Made by a program: the position numbers and the translations under genes. The notes under the pieces are model-generated. The model worked only from the letters and a program-made list of their open reading frames with translations, was not told where the DNA came from and ran no database searches. From positions 62,001-126,000 of the forward strand of contig CADBBT010000003.1 of NCBI GenBank assembly GCA_902792985.1: DNA of 64,000 nt. Direction: 5' to 3'. Below, one piece after another: positions 52,951 to 61,276 of this stretch (its first letter is position 1; each line of letters opens with the position of its first letter). This DNA is from Oscillospiraceae bacterium. Lineage in GTDB: Bacteria; Bacillota; Clostridia; Oscillospirales; Acutalibacteraceae.

Positions 52951-54216
52951 ATGAAAGCGCCGCTGGCGGAAAGGATCCGCCCGAAAACGATCGACGAAAT
53001 GGTGGGGCAGCGGCATCTGCTTGCACCCGGCATGGCACTGCGCGCCATCATCGAATCCGGCGAGCTGCCGAACCTTGTGTTCTACGGTCCCTCCGGCGTC
53101 GGCAAAACGACCCTTGCCGCCATCATTGCGGCAAAAACGAACCGGAAATTCCACAAGCTCAACGGCACCACGGCGTCCACCGCCGATATCAAGGCCATCG
53201 TCGCCGAGCTGGACACCTTTGCCGCGCCGAACGGGGTGCTGCTGTATTTGGATGAGATCCAGTACTTCAACAAAAAGCAGCAGCAAACGCTGCTGGACTT
53301 CATTGAGCGCGGCGAGATCACGCTGATCGCCTCCACAACGGAGAACCCCTATTTTTATATCCACAACGCGATCCTCAGCCGTTCCACCGTGTTTGAATTC
53401 AAAAGCATCACGGCCGAAGAGATCATTCCCGCTGTCGAGCGCGCGTTCCGCTTTTTGGAAACAGAGCGCGGCGTGACGATCCGTGCCGACGAGCTTGCTG
53501 TGCGTCACATTGCGTTTTCCTGCGGCGGCGACGTGCGCAAAGCGATGAACGCGTGCGAGCTGTGCGTGCTTTCCACCGTCGCCGAAGACGGCGTGCTGAC
53601 CGTCACGGCGGAAAAAGCGAAGGAGCTCACGCAGAAAAGCAGCATGAAATATGACAAGGACGGCGACGAGCATTACGATATCCTTTCGGCGTTCCAAAAA
53701 AGCATGCGTGGCTCCGATCCCAACGCGGCGCTGCATTATCTTGCCCGGCTGCTCGAAGCCGGCGATCTGCCCTCCGCCATGCGCCGTCTGATGGTCTGCG
53801 CGTGCGAGGATGTGGGACTTGCCTATCCGATGATCATCCCGATCGTCAAAGCGGCGTGCGACGCGGCGCTGATGGTCGGCCTGCCGGAAGCGCGCATTCC
53901 GCTGGCGGATGCGGTCGTCCTTGTTTGCAACAGCCCGAAATCCAACAGCGCCTACCTCGCCTATGACGCGGCGGCGGCCGATCTGCGCAAGGGCAAAAGC
54001 GGCCCGATCCCCCGCCAGCTTCAAAACAAGCACTACGACGGCGAGGACAATGCGCACAAGGGGCAGTTCTATCTTTATCCCCACGATTTCCCGAATCACT
54101 ACACGCCGCAGCAGTATCTGCCCGACGCGCTGAAGGACACGGTCTACTACATTCCGCAGGAAAACAAGACCGAACAGGCGGCCAAGGCGTACTGGGACGC
54201 GATCAAAGGCAGGTAG
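52951..54216 (+). CDS. rarA: Replication-associated recombination AAA+ ATPase RarA/MgsA
   Basis: 421 residues. Walker A GPSGVGKTTLAA, Walker B in VLLYLDEIQYFNKKQQQTLL, sensor region IASTTENPYFYIHNAILSRS and the C-terminal tetramerisation domain (HYTPQQYLPDALKD). RarA acts at stalled forks and remodels them with RecA and SSB. Starts 14 nt after the small membrane gene, so probably cotranscribed. Its stop TAG (54214-54216) is the first base set of a 16-unit heptamer array. Confidence 0.94.
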   Translation: MKAPLAERIRPKTIDEMVGQRHLLAPGMALRAIIESGELPNLVFYGPSGVGKTTLAAIIAAKTNRKFHKLNGTTASTADIKAIVAELDTFAAPNGVLLYLDEIQYFNKKQQQTLLDFIERGEITLIASTTENPYFYIHNAILSRSTVFEFKSITAEEIIPAVERAFRFLETERGVTIRADELAVRHIAFSCGGDVRKAMNACELCVLSTVAEDGVLTVTAEKAKELTQKSSMKYDKDGDEHYDILSAFQKSMRGSDPNAALHYLARLLEAGDLPSAMRRLMVCACEDVGLAYPMIIPIVKAACDAALMVGLPEARIPLADAVVLVCNSPKSNSAYLAYDAAAADLRKGKSGPIPRQLQNKHYDGEDNAHKGQFYLYPHDFPNHYTPQQYLPDALKDTVYYIPQENKTEQAAKAYWDAIKGR

Positions 54217-54333
54217 CAGGGAGCAGAGAACAGGGAACAGGGAACAGAGAACAGAGAACAGGGAACAGAGGTCAGGGAACAGGGAACAGAGGTCAGGGAA
54301 CAGGGAGCAGGGAACAGGGAACAGGGGTCAGAA
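54215..54333. repeat. AACAGGG heptamer array overlapping the rarA stop
   Basis: Sixteen units of (A/G)(A/G/T)CAG(A/G)G in 7-bp register at 54215-54326, then GTCAGAA. It is the reverse complement of the GTYCCCT array at 52510-52586. Confidence 0.9.
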
Positions 54334-54442
54334 TGACCCGGGCGTTTTCGGGCAACGAGAGCGATCCTTGTGTTTCCGCCTTGACAAAGCGGGAAAAAAA
54401 TGATAAAGTAAAAAGGTAAATTTCAGAAAGACAGGTGGCAAT

Positions 54443-55180
54443 ATGTCAGGACATTCCAAATGGAGTACCATCAAGCGCAAAAAGGAAAAAACCGACAACG
54501 CGCGTGCAAAGGTGTTTACAAAAATCGGCAGAGAGATCGCAGTCGCTGTGCGCGAAGGCGGACCCGACCCGGCGTCCAACTCCAAGCTCAAGGACTGCAT
54601 CGCCAAGGCAAAAGCCAACAATGTGCCGAACGACAACATTGAACGCATCATCAAAAAGGCCTCCGGCGACGGCAACAGCGCCAACTACGAAGAGATCGTC
54701 TATGAGGGCTACGGTCCCTCCGGCATCGCCGTGATCGTGGAAACGCTGACCGACAACCGCAACCGTACCGCCGGCGAAATGCGCCATTATTTTGACAAGA
54801 ACAAGGGCAACATGGGTCAAAACGGCTGCGTGTCCTTCCTGTTCAACCGTCAGGGAGAGATCGTGATCGAAGCCGAGGACATCGACGAAGAAAAGCTGAT
54901 GGAAGACGCGCTGGAAGCCGGCGCCTCCGATTTCATCACCGACGAGGACGTCTATATTGTGCGCACCGAGCCGAACGATCTCGGCGGCGTGCGTGACGAC
55001 CTTGACGCCAAGGGCTACAAGTTCGTTTCCGCCGAAGTGGAATACATTCCCACCACGACCACCCGTCTGGAAAGCGAGGACGACCTCAAAATGATGAGCC
55101 GTCTGCTGGAGATGATGGAGGACAACGACGACGTGCAGGGCGTGTGGCACAATCTGGAAAACACAGAGGATCTGCCGTAA
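54443..55180 (+). CDS. yebC: YebC/PmpR-family protein
   Basis: 245 residues, standard length. N-terminus GHSKWSTIKRKKEKTDNARAK and the blocks VPNDNIERIIKKASGDG, YEGYGPSGIAVIVETLTDNR and NGCVSFLFNRQGEIVI are diagnostic. Family members are transcriptional regulators in some bacteria, and a YebC2 branch helps ribosomes pass proline-rich stretches; which applies here is not clear. Starts behind AGACAGGTGG. A strong terminator follows. Confidence 0.94.
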   Translation: MSGHSKWSTIKRKKEKTDNARAKVFTKIGREIAVAVREGGPDPASNSKLKDCIAKAKANNVPNDNIERIIKKASGDGNSANYEEIVYEGYGPSGIAVIVETLTDNRNRTAGEMRHYFDKNKGNMGQNGCVSFLFNRQGEIVIEAEDIDEEKLMEDALEAGASDFITDEDVYIVRTEPNDLGGVRDDLDAKGYKFVSAEVEYIPTTTTRLESEDDLKMMSRLLEMMEDNDDVQGVWHNLENTEDLP

Positions 55181-55203
55181 ACCAAAAACAACAAAACGAA
55201 AGC

Positions 55204-55238
55204 CGACCCGGAGCAATGCTGTCTCCGGGTCGCTTTTT
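55204..55238 (+). terminator. Intrinsic terminator after yebC
   Basis: CGACCCGGAG, CAATGCTGT loop, CTCCGGGTCG, then C and five T residues. The T-tract is the outer edge of the foldback element that follows. Confidence 0.85.
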
Positions 55239-55369
55239 CGGCGGCGGGGGCGGGACGCCTCGTGCTGCGCACGAGGCAAAAGGGGCTTTACGGTTCCAAC
55301 TGCCGCCGAGCGAGCTCTGCCCCTTTTTGCGCGGCGAAGCCGCGCAGTCCCGCCCCCGCCGCCGAAAAA
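55234..55369. repeat. 136-bp cloverleaf-like foldback element (copy A)
   Basis: A perfect 23-bp inverted repeat (55234-55256 with 55347-55369; inner part GGCGGCGGGGGCGGGAC) encloses three smaller hairpins: GCCTCGTG/CACGAGGC (55257-55277), AAAAGGGGC/GCCCCTTTT (55278-55327) and GCGCGGC/GCCGCGC (55329-55345). No ORF. The rest of the 312-bp gap (to 55492) holds a possible TTGACA at 55435 for the next gene. Confidence 0.85.
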
Positions 55370-55492
55370 TCGACCCTGCCGAAGCAAAAAACTGAACGTT
55401 TTCTTACGATCCGCTTACAAAATGCTGAACTGTCTTGACAGTCACTGCCCCTTCTGCTACACTGAACGCAGAAATCTCACGGAGGGCTTCCC

Positions 55493-56239
55493 ATGAAAAA
55501 AATTTTGCGCGGCTTTTTCTTTGCCGCCGGCGCCGGCTTGCTGCTCAACGGCGTCCATGTCACCCTTGTTTCCAACCTCAACTTCGGCACGCTGCTCGTC
55601 TTTGCGCTCGGCGCGCTGTGTCTGTTTTTTGCCGCGTTTTACAGCCGCCTTTGGAAGTGGCTGCGCGTCGCGTTCCCCTGCGGCTGCGCGGTGCTGCTCG
55701 CGCTTTGCGCCGGTCTCTCGGTTTACGGCAGCGTGGACAACGTCTATTTCAATGAAAAAAGCGGCGTTGAGGACGCGCTGGTCGTGCTCGGCTGCGGTGT
55801 GCGCGGCGACCGGGTCTCTGTCGGGCTTGCGCGGCGGCTGGACAAGGCGCTCGATTATTATAAGGGAAATGCAAACGTCCTGATCGTCGTCTCCGGCGGG
55901 CAGGGGGCGCAGGAGACAATCACCGAAGCCGAAGCCATGCGGCGCTATCTGGTGGATTTCGGCGTGCCGGACGCGCAGATCATCAAAGAGGAAAAGGCAA
56001 CCTCGACACTGGAAAACCTGCGGTTCTCCGATGAGATTTTGCGCGAACGCTTCCCGAACGGCTACAGCGCCGCACTGGTCACAAGCAGCTTTCATGTGTT
56101 CCGTGCCGAACGCATTGCCGAAAAGCTCGGCCTGCATTACGACCACCTTGGTGCGCCGAGCAAATGGTATGCCGTGCCGATGAACAATTTGCGCGAGCTG
56201 GTGGCAATCGCGCACGAGCTGGTGCGCGGAACAATATAA
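55493..56239 (+). CDS. YdcF/SanA-like DUF218 membrane protein
   Basis: 248 residues. Two N-terminal helices (about 4-27 and 33-70) then a Rossmann-like DUF218 domain: ALVVLGCGVRGDRVSVGLARR, NVLIVVSGGQGAQETITEAEAM, EEKATSTLENLRFSDEIL and LVTSSFHVFRAERIAEKL. Proteins of this type are envelope-linked and tied to vancomycin resistance in E. coli (SanA) or wall stress; biochemical role unclear. Start behind CACGGAGGGC. Immediately after the stop comes a heptamer array. Confidence 0.87.
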   Translation: MKKILRGFFFAAGAGLLLNGVHVTLVSNLNFGTLLVFALGALCLFFAAFYSRLWKWLRVAFPCGCAVLLALCAGLSVYGSVDNVYFNEKSGVEDALVVLGCGVRGDRVSVGLARRLDKALDYYKGNANVLIVVSGGQGAQETITEAEAMRRYLVDFGVPDAQIIKEEKATSTLENLRFSDEILRERFPNGYSAALVTSSFHVFRAERIAEKLGLHYDHLGAPSKWYAVPMNNLRELVAIAHELVRGTI

Positions 56240-56240
56240 T

Positions 56241-56289
56241 CAGCTGTTAGCTGTTAGCTGTTGGCTGTTAGCTGTTGGCTGTCAGCGAG
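56241..56289. repeat. YRGCTGT heptamer array after the YdcF-like gene
   Basis: Six units (CAGCTGT, TAGCTGT x2, TGGCTGT, TAGCTGT, TGGCTGT) in register at 56241-56282, one base after TAA, then CAGCGAG. Confidence 0.85.
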
Positions 56290-56292
56290 CAG

Positions 56293-56331
56293 AAAAGCAC
56301 CCGCCGTGGATGGGGTTCCGGCGGGCGCTTT
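56293..56331. terminator. Bidirectional intrinsic terminator
   Basis: AAAGC-A-CCCGCCG and CGGCGGG-C-GCTTT pair between the convergent YdcF-like and hslO genes. Confidence 0.8.
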
Positions 56332-56335
56332 CATC

Positions 56336-57220
56336 TTATTCTTTTGTTGCCTTTGCGCACAGCTCCAAAATCTCCTGCGGGGAAAAGCGATAGACCTTAT
56401 CGCAGAACTGGCAGTGCACCTCGGTATGCGCGTCTTTCGCCATCTCCTGCAGCTCCGCCTTTCCCGTGCTGAGCAACGCGGCTTCCACACGCGCGCGGCT
56501 GCAGTTGCAGCGATAGGCCGGCTCCGCAGTGTCGAGCACATCGAGCTCAAATGCCTGCAGCACCCGGCGGCAGATGTCTTCGGGCGTCATGCCGCGCGTG
56601 AGCATCGCCGTGACGGATTCCAGCCCCTGCATGGACTGCTCCACCTTTTCAATGACGTCCTCCCCCGCAAACGGCAACAGCTGAACAAGAAAGCCGCCCG
56701 CCGCCTTGATCGAAAGATCGGATTTCATAACAAGAACGCCGAGCCCGCAAACCGTCGGGGTCTGTTCGCTCGCGGCAAAATAGGCCGTAATATCCTCGGC
56801 GATCTCGCCGGAAACGATCGGTGTGCGGCCGACATAGGGTTCCTTCAGGCCGAGGTCCTTGATCACGGTCACAAAGCCGTCCTTGCCGACTGCGCCCGCA
56901 ACGTCAAGCTTGCCCTTTGCGTTCAGCGGCAGCTCGACTACGGGCTGCTGCACATAGCCGCGGACATTGCCCAACGCGTCGGAAACGGCAAGCACCGTTC
57001 CTGCGGGCCCGCCGCCATTGATGCGCAGCGTCAACGTGTCGTCCCTGCCCTTGAGCGCACTGCCCATCAGCGATGCGGCGCAAAGCAGCCGGCCGAGCGC
57101 GGCGGAAATCACAGCGGAGGTTTGATGTATTTCGGCGGCACGGTTCACAATGTCGGTCGCGTCGATCGCGGTCACGGACACGGTGCCGTCGGTGGTGATA
57201 CAGCGAATAGAATGTGCCAT
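56336..57220 (-). CDS. hslO: Redox-regulated chaperone Hsp33
   Basis: 294 residues. N-terminal substrate-binding domain (ATDIVNRAAEIHQTSAVISAAL, GRLLCAASLMGSALKGRDDTLTL) and a C-terminal zinc switch: YRCNCSRARV with C-x-C and VHCQFCDKVYRF with C-x2-C. Under oxidation the four Cys form disulfides and release chaperone activity. The adjacent methyltransferase and yerC genes are on the same strand upstream, spaced by 21 bp and 4-bp overlap, so one operon yerC-methyltransferase-hslO is likely. Confidence 0.94.
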   Translation of the reverse strand: MAHSIRCITTDGTVSVTAIDATDIVNRAAEIHQTSAVISAALGRLLCAASLMGSALKGRDDTLTLRINGGGPAGTVLAVSDALGNVRGYVQQPVVELPLNAKGKLDVAGAVGKDGFVTVIKDLGLKEPYVGRTPIVSGEIAEDITAYFAASEQTPTVCGLGVLVMKSDLSIKAAGGFLVQLLPFAGEDVIEKVEQSMQGLESVTAMLTRGMTPEDICRRVLQAFELDVLDTAEPAYRCNCSRARVEAALLSTGKAELQEMAKDAHTEVHCQFCDKVYRFSPQEILELCAKATKE

Positions 57221-57241
57221 AGATTACTCCTAAAAAGATCG

Positions 57242-58012
57242 TTATTGAAATTGCGTGCCGTGTTTTTTGCACAGGAACAGTGCGCGTTCGCTCGTTTCCG
57301 TCAGCGTGCCGTGTGTATCGGCGTCCTGCACCGAAAGCACTTCAAAGCGCACCTTTTTCAGTGCATCCGCAATGAACTCGAGGTCATAGGCACGCTCGGA
57401 AAATTCCTCTGTTTCGCGAACATAAACGTCCGGCTCCTCCTCGTCTGCAGTGAACAGCTCCAAACAGATCTGCGTGGTCTGTGTGTCTTCGTCAAAGCTG
57501 TTCTGCCAAACGCAGTACACCTCTTCAAGGTCATAGACAAACGTGTTGTTCCCGAGCACCTCGGCGTGCTTATAGGGCGTGTTGACGTCAAAAACAAACA
57601 CGCCGCCGTCATTCATGAACAGCGCCACCCTGCGCAGCGCTTCGCAAAACGCGGCGGGATCCGTCAGGTGATTCAAAGAATCCATGGTGCAGACTGCGGC
57701 ATCGATCGTCCCGAACAGGTCCAGTTCCTCCATGTTCTGGCACAGAAACAGCGCTTCAAACCCCTCTTCGATCCGCTTTTCCTGTGCTTCGGCAAGCATC
57801 TCCTCGCTCGCGTCCACGCCGATCACGTCATACCCCTTTGCCGCAAAAAATGCACTGAGCGTGCCCGTGCCGCAGGCGAGATCAAGTAAAATCCCCTCAC
57901 CGGCGCCATGCGCGGCAAGGAGATTGCAGAGATACTCGCCCATAGCGTTGTAATCCACATTATCAGTCAGCGCATCATACAGGGCGGCAAAGCTTTCGTA
58001 GCCGGCCATCAC
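57242..58012 (-). CDS. Class I SAM-dependent methyltransferase
   Basis: 256 residues. Motif I LLDLACGTGTLSAFFAAKGYD with the Gly-rich loop, acidic GVDASEEMLAEAQEK, and post-motif DAAVCTMDSLNHLTDP are those of a class I methyltransferase of the YjjT/UbiE-like group. Target unknown (small molecule or nucleic acid). Its start codon overlaps the yerC stop by 4 bp (58009-58012), so it is translationally coupled to the TrpR-like regulator. Confidence 0.87.
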   Translation of the reverse strand: MMAGYESFAALYDALTDNVDYNAMGEYLCNLLAAHGAGEGILLDLACGTGTLSAFFAAKGYDVIGVDASEEMLAEAQEKRIEEGFEALFLCQNMEELDLFGTIDAAVCTMDSLNHLTDPAAFCEALRRVALFMNDGGVFVFDVNTPYKHAEVLGNNTFVYDLEEVYCVWQNSFDEDTQTTQICLELFTADEEEPDVYVRETEEFSERAYDLEFIADALKKVRFEVLSVQDADTHGTLTETSERALFLCKKHGTQFQ

Positions 58013-58302
58013 TGATCCTTTCCGTCCAGCCGGGCAAACAGCGTGTCATAGCCGTTTTTGCCGTAGGTCAGCGAGCGGTTGACGCGGCTGACGGTCGCCG
58101 TGCTTGCGCCGGTTTCGGCAACGATCTCACTGTAGACCCTTTTTTGTGAAAGCATCCGCGCCACAACAGCACGCTGCGCGAGCGTTGAAAGCTCGTTCGG
58201 CGTACAAAGATCGTCGAACAGTGCTGCGCACTCCTGCTCGTTTTTCAGCAGCAGGATCAGTTCGTATAAAAAATGAATGTTGTTCTCGTTGTTATTTGGC
58301 AT
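58009..58302 (-). CDS. yerC: YerC/YecD-family TrpR-related regulator
   Basis: 97 residues. Family block LYELILLLKNEQECAALFDDL, then CTPNELSTLAQRAVVARML and TGASTATVSRVNRSLTYGKNGY, the TrpR-like helix-turn-helix. Function in Bacillus is poorly understood. First in a likely yerC-methyltransferase-hslO unit. Start ATG 58302 has a weak box (AGCGCGACTTATGCC). Confidence 0.88.
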   Translation of the reverse strand: MPNNNENNIHFLYELILLLKNEQECAALFDDLCTPNELSTLAQRAVVARMLSQKRVYSEIVAETGASTATVSRVNRSLTYGKNGYDTLFARLDGKDQ

Positions 58303-58426
58303 AAGTCGCGCTCCAATCCAAAGTGAATCATGGATATTTTAACATTTTAAAGCCGAAAAGTAAACAGTCATTTTGTCAAAGGAACGTCCCATTTTTTCAG
58401 CACAATGCCAAATTTTCGCAAATAAT

Positions 58427-58455
58427 TTGCAAAGCAGGCGGGACTGTTGTATAAT
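58427..58455 (+). promoter_or_regulatory. Promoter for the membrane-anchored hydrolase
   Basis: TTGCAA (58427-58432), 17-bp spacer, TATAAT (58450-58455) with extended TGT. Confidence 0.7.
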
Positions 58456-58491
58456 AGGGCATACAAATGAACGGAAAGGACAGAACAACTC

Positions 58492-59475
58492 ATGATCTAT
58501 CTTGCACTCTCTCACGCCGGAAAGGTGACGCTCACCACGATTCTCATCGTGCTCGCAGTGCTGTTTCTGGTCTGGCTCACTGTCGGCTTTGTGTTCTTTT
58601 TCATCGGTCTGGGTTCCAAACGCCGCGAGGATGAAACCGTGCCGAACAAAGGCAGCCTGTTTGAGCGCAACAAAGACAACATCAACCTTATCAACGGCTA
58701 CAAATGGTACGACAACACCTATAAGCAAAAGGTCACCATCCCCGGCTCCCAGGGCAAGACCCTGCACGCGATGGAATTCCGTAATCCCTCCAACAGCAAC
58801 AACTGGGCGATCGTCATCCATGGCTGGACGAACTGCAAGCGCGAAATGTCGAGCTATGCCATGGAATACTACCGCCGCGGCTTCAACGTGCTCATCCCCG
58901 ATCTGCACGGACACGGCGACAGCGAAAGCAAATACGTTTCCATGGGCTGGCTGGACCGGCTGGACATCGCCGACTGGACGCGCAGCCTTGTCAAGGAAAA
59001 CCCGAAGGTGAAAATCGTGCTGCACGGCGTCTCCATGGGCGCGGCAACCACGATGATGACCACCGGCGAGGATTTGCCGAAGAATGTGATCTGCGCCATC
59101 GAGGACTGCGGCTTTACCAGCGTGTATGACATCTTCACCGACCAGTGCATCCGCACCTATCATGTGCCGCCGAAAATCATTATGCCCGCCGCGAACATCG
59201 CCAACCGCATTCTCAACGGCTTTTCCTTTAAAAAAGCCTCCGCTGTGGAACAGCTCAAAAAAAGCAAGACCCCCACGCTCTTCATGCACGGCGACAAGGA
59301 CGATTTTGTGCTGTTTGAAAACCTCGATAAGGTCTACAACGCCTGCGCGGCGCCGAAGGAAAAATATGTGGTCCACGGCGCGGAGCACGCGGTTTCCTCG
59401 CACTGGTTCCACGAGGAATACTGGCACCGTGTGGATCAGTTTTTGGCGGAATATTTTGATGAGATCAAAGCGTAA
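58492..59475 (+). CDS. Membrane-anchored alpha/beta-hydrolase
   Basis: 327 residues with one N-terminal helix (about 12-42). The hydrolase domain carries the oxyanion/fold strand WAIVIHGWTNCKREM, the strand PDLHGHGDS, the elbow GVSMGAATTM with Ser nucleophile, and a late EHAVSSHWFHEEY with His; the acid is probably in FMHGDKDDFVLFENL. This is the common YqiA/BAAT-like extracytoplasmic hydrolase layout in Firmicutes. Substrate unknown. It is not a member of the Cys-variant family described in this window. Confidence 0.87.
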   Translation: MIYLALSHAGKVTLTTILIVLAVLFLVWLTVGFVFFFIGLGSKRREDETVPNKGSLFERNKDNINLINGYKWYDNTYKQKVTIPGSQGKTLHAMEFRNPSNSNNWAIVIHGWTNCKREMSSYAMEYYRRGFNVLIPDLHGHGDSESKYVSMGWLDRLDIADWTRSLVKENPKVKIVLHGVSMGAATTMMTTGEDLPKNVICAIEDCGFTSVYDIFTDQCIRTYHVPPKIIMPAANIANRILNGFSFKKASAVEQLKKSKTPTLFMHGDKDDFVLFENLDKVYNACAAPKEKYVVHGAEHAVSSHWFHEEYWHRVDQFLAEYFDEIKA

Positions 59476-59509
59476 AACAGCCTTTGCATTGAAAAGAAAC
59501 GAACCTTTT

Positions 59510-59541
59510 GCGTTGCTGCATCTGCGGCAACGCTTTTTTTT
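59510..59541 (+). terminator. Intrinsic terminator after the hydrolase
   Basis: GCGTTGC, TGCATCTGCG loop, GCAACGC, then eight T residues; the next promoter's -35 starts 10 bp later. Confidence 0.85.
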
Positions 59542-59550
59542 CGAAATCTC

Positions 59551-59579
59551 TTGACAGTAATTCTTTATCGTGGTAAACT
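59551..59579 (+). promoter_or_regulatory. Promoter of the amino-acid ABC operon
   Basis: Perfect TTGACA (59551-59556), 17-bp spacer, TAAACT (59574-59579), then a GCGCTGGACAGCGC hairpin and AAAAGGAG before the first gene. Confidence 0.8.
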
Positions 59580-59626
59580 GTTAGCACAGTAAAGCGCTGG
59601 ACAGCGCAAGAAAAGGAGATCATTTT

Positions 59627-60472
59627 ATGAACAAAAAACTCATCGCACTTCTGCTCGCAGCCGTTATGGTCATCGCCTGCTTCGCGCTGGCTGCCTGCGG
59701 CAACAAGACCGACGACACCGCCACAACGGATGCGGCAAACACTTCCGACGCTCCGGCTGCGGAATCCGACCTCGCTTACATTCAGAGCAAGGGCAAGCTT
59801 GTCGTCGGCATCACCGACTTTGCTCCCATGGACTTCAAAGAAGAAGGCAGCGAAGAATGGGTCGGCTTTGACGCGGACCTCGCCAAAGCCTTTGCCAACT
59901 CTTTGGGCGTGGAAGTGGAATTCACCGAGATCGACTGGGACAACAAGATCCTGGAGCTTGACGGCAAATCCATCGACTGCGTCTGGAACGGCATGACCAT
60001 CACCGACGAAGTAAAATCCGCCATGAGCGTGTCCGATCCTTACTGCAAGAACGCACAGGTCATCGTGGTTCCCGCAGACAAGGCTGCTGATTATCAGACC
60101 GCCGAAGCCTGCAAGGATCTGCAGTTCGCTGTGGAAGCCGGTTCTGCCGGTCAGGATGTTGCTGAAGAAAACGGCTTCTCCGTCACGGAAGTGAAGGATC
60201 AGGCCACCGCGCTGCAGGAAGTTGCCGCCGGCACCTCCGACGCCGCGATCATTGACCTGCTGATGGCGGGCGCCATGATCGGCGAAGGCACAGGCTTCTC
60301 GAGCCTGACCTACACCGCGTCGCTCAACAGCGAAGAATACGGCGTTGGCTTCCGCAAGGGGTCCGACCTTGTGACAGCCTTCAACACGTTCTTTGATTCC
60401 GAAGTTGCCCTCGGCAGTGTGGACAAGATCGCCGAGCAGTATGGTATTTCCACCGACACCATCATCAAATAA
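59627..60472 (+). CDS. Polar amino-acid ABC transporter, lipid-anchored substrate-binding protein
   Basis: 281 residues. Signal peptide with lipobox A-A-C-G (Cys about 24), a Thr/Asp/Ala linker, then an SBP_bac_3 fold: SKGKLVVGITDFAPMDFKEEG, VGFDADLAKAFANSLGVEVEF, and IDCVWNGMTITDEVKSAMSVSDPYC. Matches the cystine/glutamine-type family. Together with the next two genes it forms a complete polar amino-acid importer. The exact ligand is not readable from sequence. Strong promoter and AAAAGGAGATCATTTT box. Confidence 0.93.
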   Translation: MNKKLIALLLAAVMVIACFALAACGNKTDDTATTDAANTSDAPAAESDLAYIQSKGKLVVGITDFAPMDFKEEGSEEWVGFDADLAKAFANSLGVEVEFTEIDWDNKILELDGKSIDCVWNGMTITDEVKSAMSVSDPYCKNAQVIVVPADKAADYQTAEACKDLQFAVEAGSAGQDVAEENGFSVTEVKDQATALQEVAAGTSDAAIIDLLMAGAMIGEGTGFSSLTYTASLNSEEYGVGFRKGSDLVTAFNTFFDSEVALGSVDKIAEQYGISTDTIIK

Positions 60473-60541
60473 ATCGGTCCATCATTTCCCTGGTTCCGAG
60501 GTCGTTCGGCTTCGGAACCTCTTATTTCAGGAGACGTTTTT

Positions 60542-61264
60542 ATGCAGGATTTTTTTCAAAATTTATCCCAGCAGTTTGAAACCTTCTTCACCCAGTTTCC
60601 GGTGGTCTTTCAATCGCTGAACGTGGGCTTTCTGCAAACGCTGAAGCTGTTCTGCACAACCTTGCTCGGCGCGCTGCCGCTGGGTCTGGTCATTTCGTTC
60701 GGCTCCATGTCGAAGATGAAGGTCGTCAACAAGATCACGCGCCTGTTCGTCTGGATTGTGCGCGGATCCCCGTTGATGCTGCAGCTTCTGATCATCTACT
60801 ACTTCCCCGGTCTTGTCTGGCACAAGCCCATCTGGGGCGGCGGCGAAGACGGACGCTTTCTTGCGGCGACCGTGTCGTTCATCATCAACTACGCCTGCTA
60901 TTTTTCCGAGATCTTCCGCGGCGGCATCCAGAGCATTCCCATCGGGCAGTATGAGGCCGGACAGGTACTCGGCTTGACCAAGACGCAGACATTTTTCCGC
61001 GTTGTGCTTTTGCAGGTCATCAAACGCATCGTGCCGCCGATGAGCAACGAGATCATCACCCTTGTCAAAGACACCTCCCTCGCGCGCATCATTGCGCTGC
61101 AGGAGATCATCTGGGCCGGGCAGGCGTTCATGAAAGGCTCCCACGGCATCTCCGGCGCCATCTGGCCGATGTTCTTCACCATGGTTTACTATCTGTTTGC
61201 CAGCGGCATCCTGACGGTTTTGCTCGGCAGACTCGAAAAGAAACTGGACTTTTTCAAAGTGTAA
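60542..61264 (+). CDS. Polar amino-acid ABC transporter permease
   Basis: 240 residues, five helices, HisMQ/GlnP type. The EAA-loop consensus appears as YEAGQVLGLTKTQTFFRVVLLQ, and FLQTLKLFCTTLLGALPLGL, RGSPLMLQLLIIYYF and NEIITLVKDTSLARI match. 69 bp after the binding protein, 12 bp before the ATPase, with a GGAGACG box. Single permease gene, so it should homodimerise. Confidence 0.93.
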   Translation: MQDFFQNLSQQFETFFTQFPVVFQSLNVGFLQTLKLFCTTLLGALPLGLVISFGSMSKMKVVNKITRLFVWIVRGSPLMLQLLIIYYFPGLVWHKPIWGGGEDGRFLAATVSFIINYACYFSEIFRGGIQSIPIGQYEAGQVLGLTKTQTFFRVVLLQVIKRIVPPMSNEIITLVKDTSLARIIALQEIIWAGQAFMKGSHGISGAIWPMFFTMVYYLFASGILTVLLGRLEKKLDFFKV

Positions 61265-61276
61265 GGAGGCGGCGAC

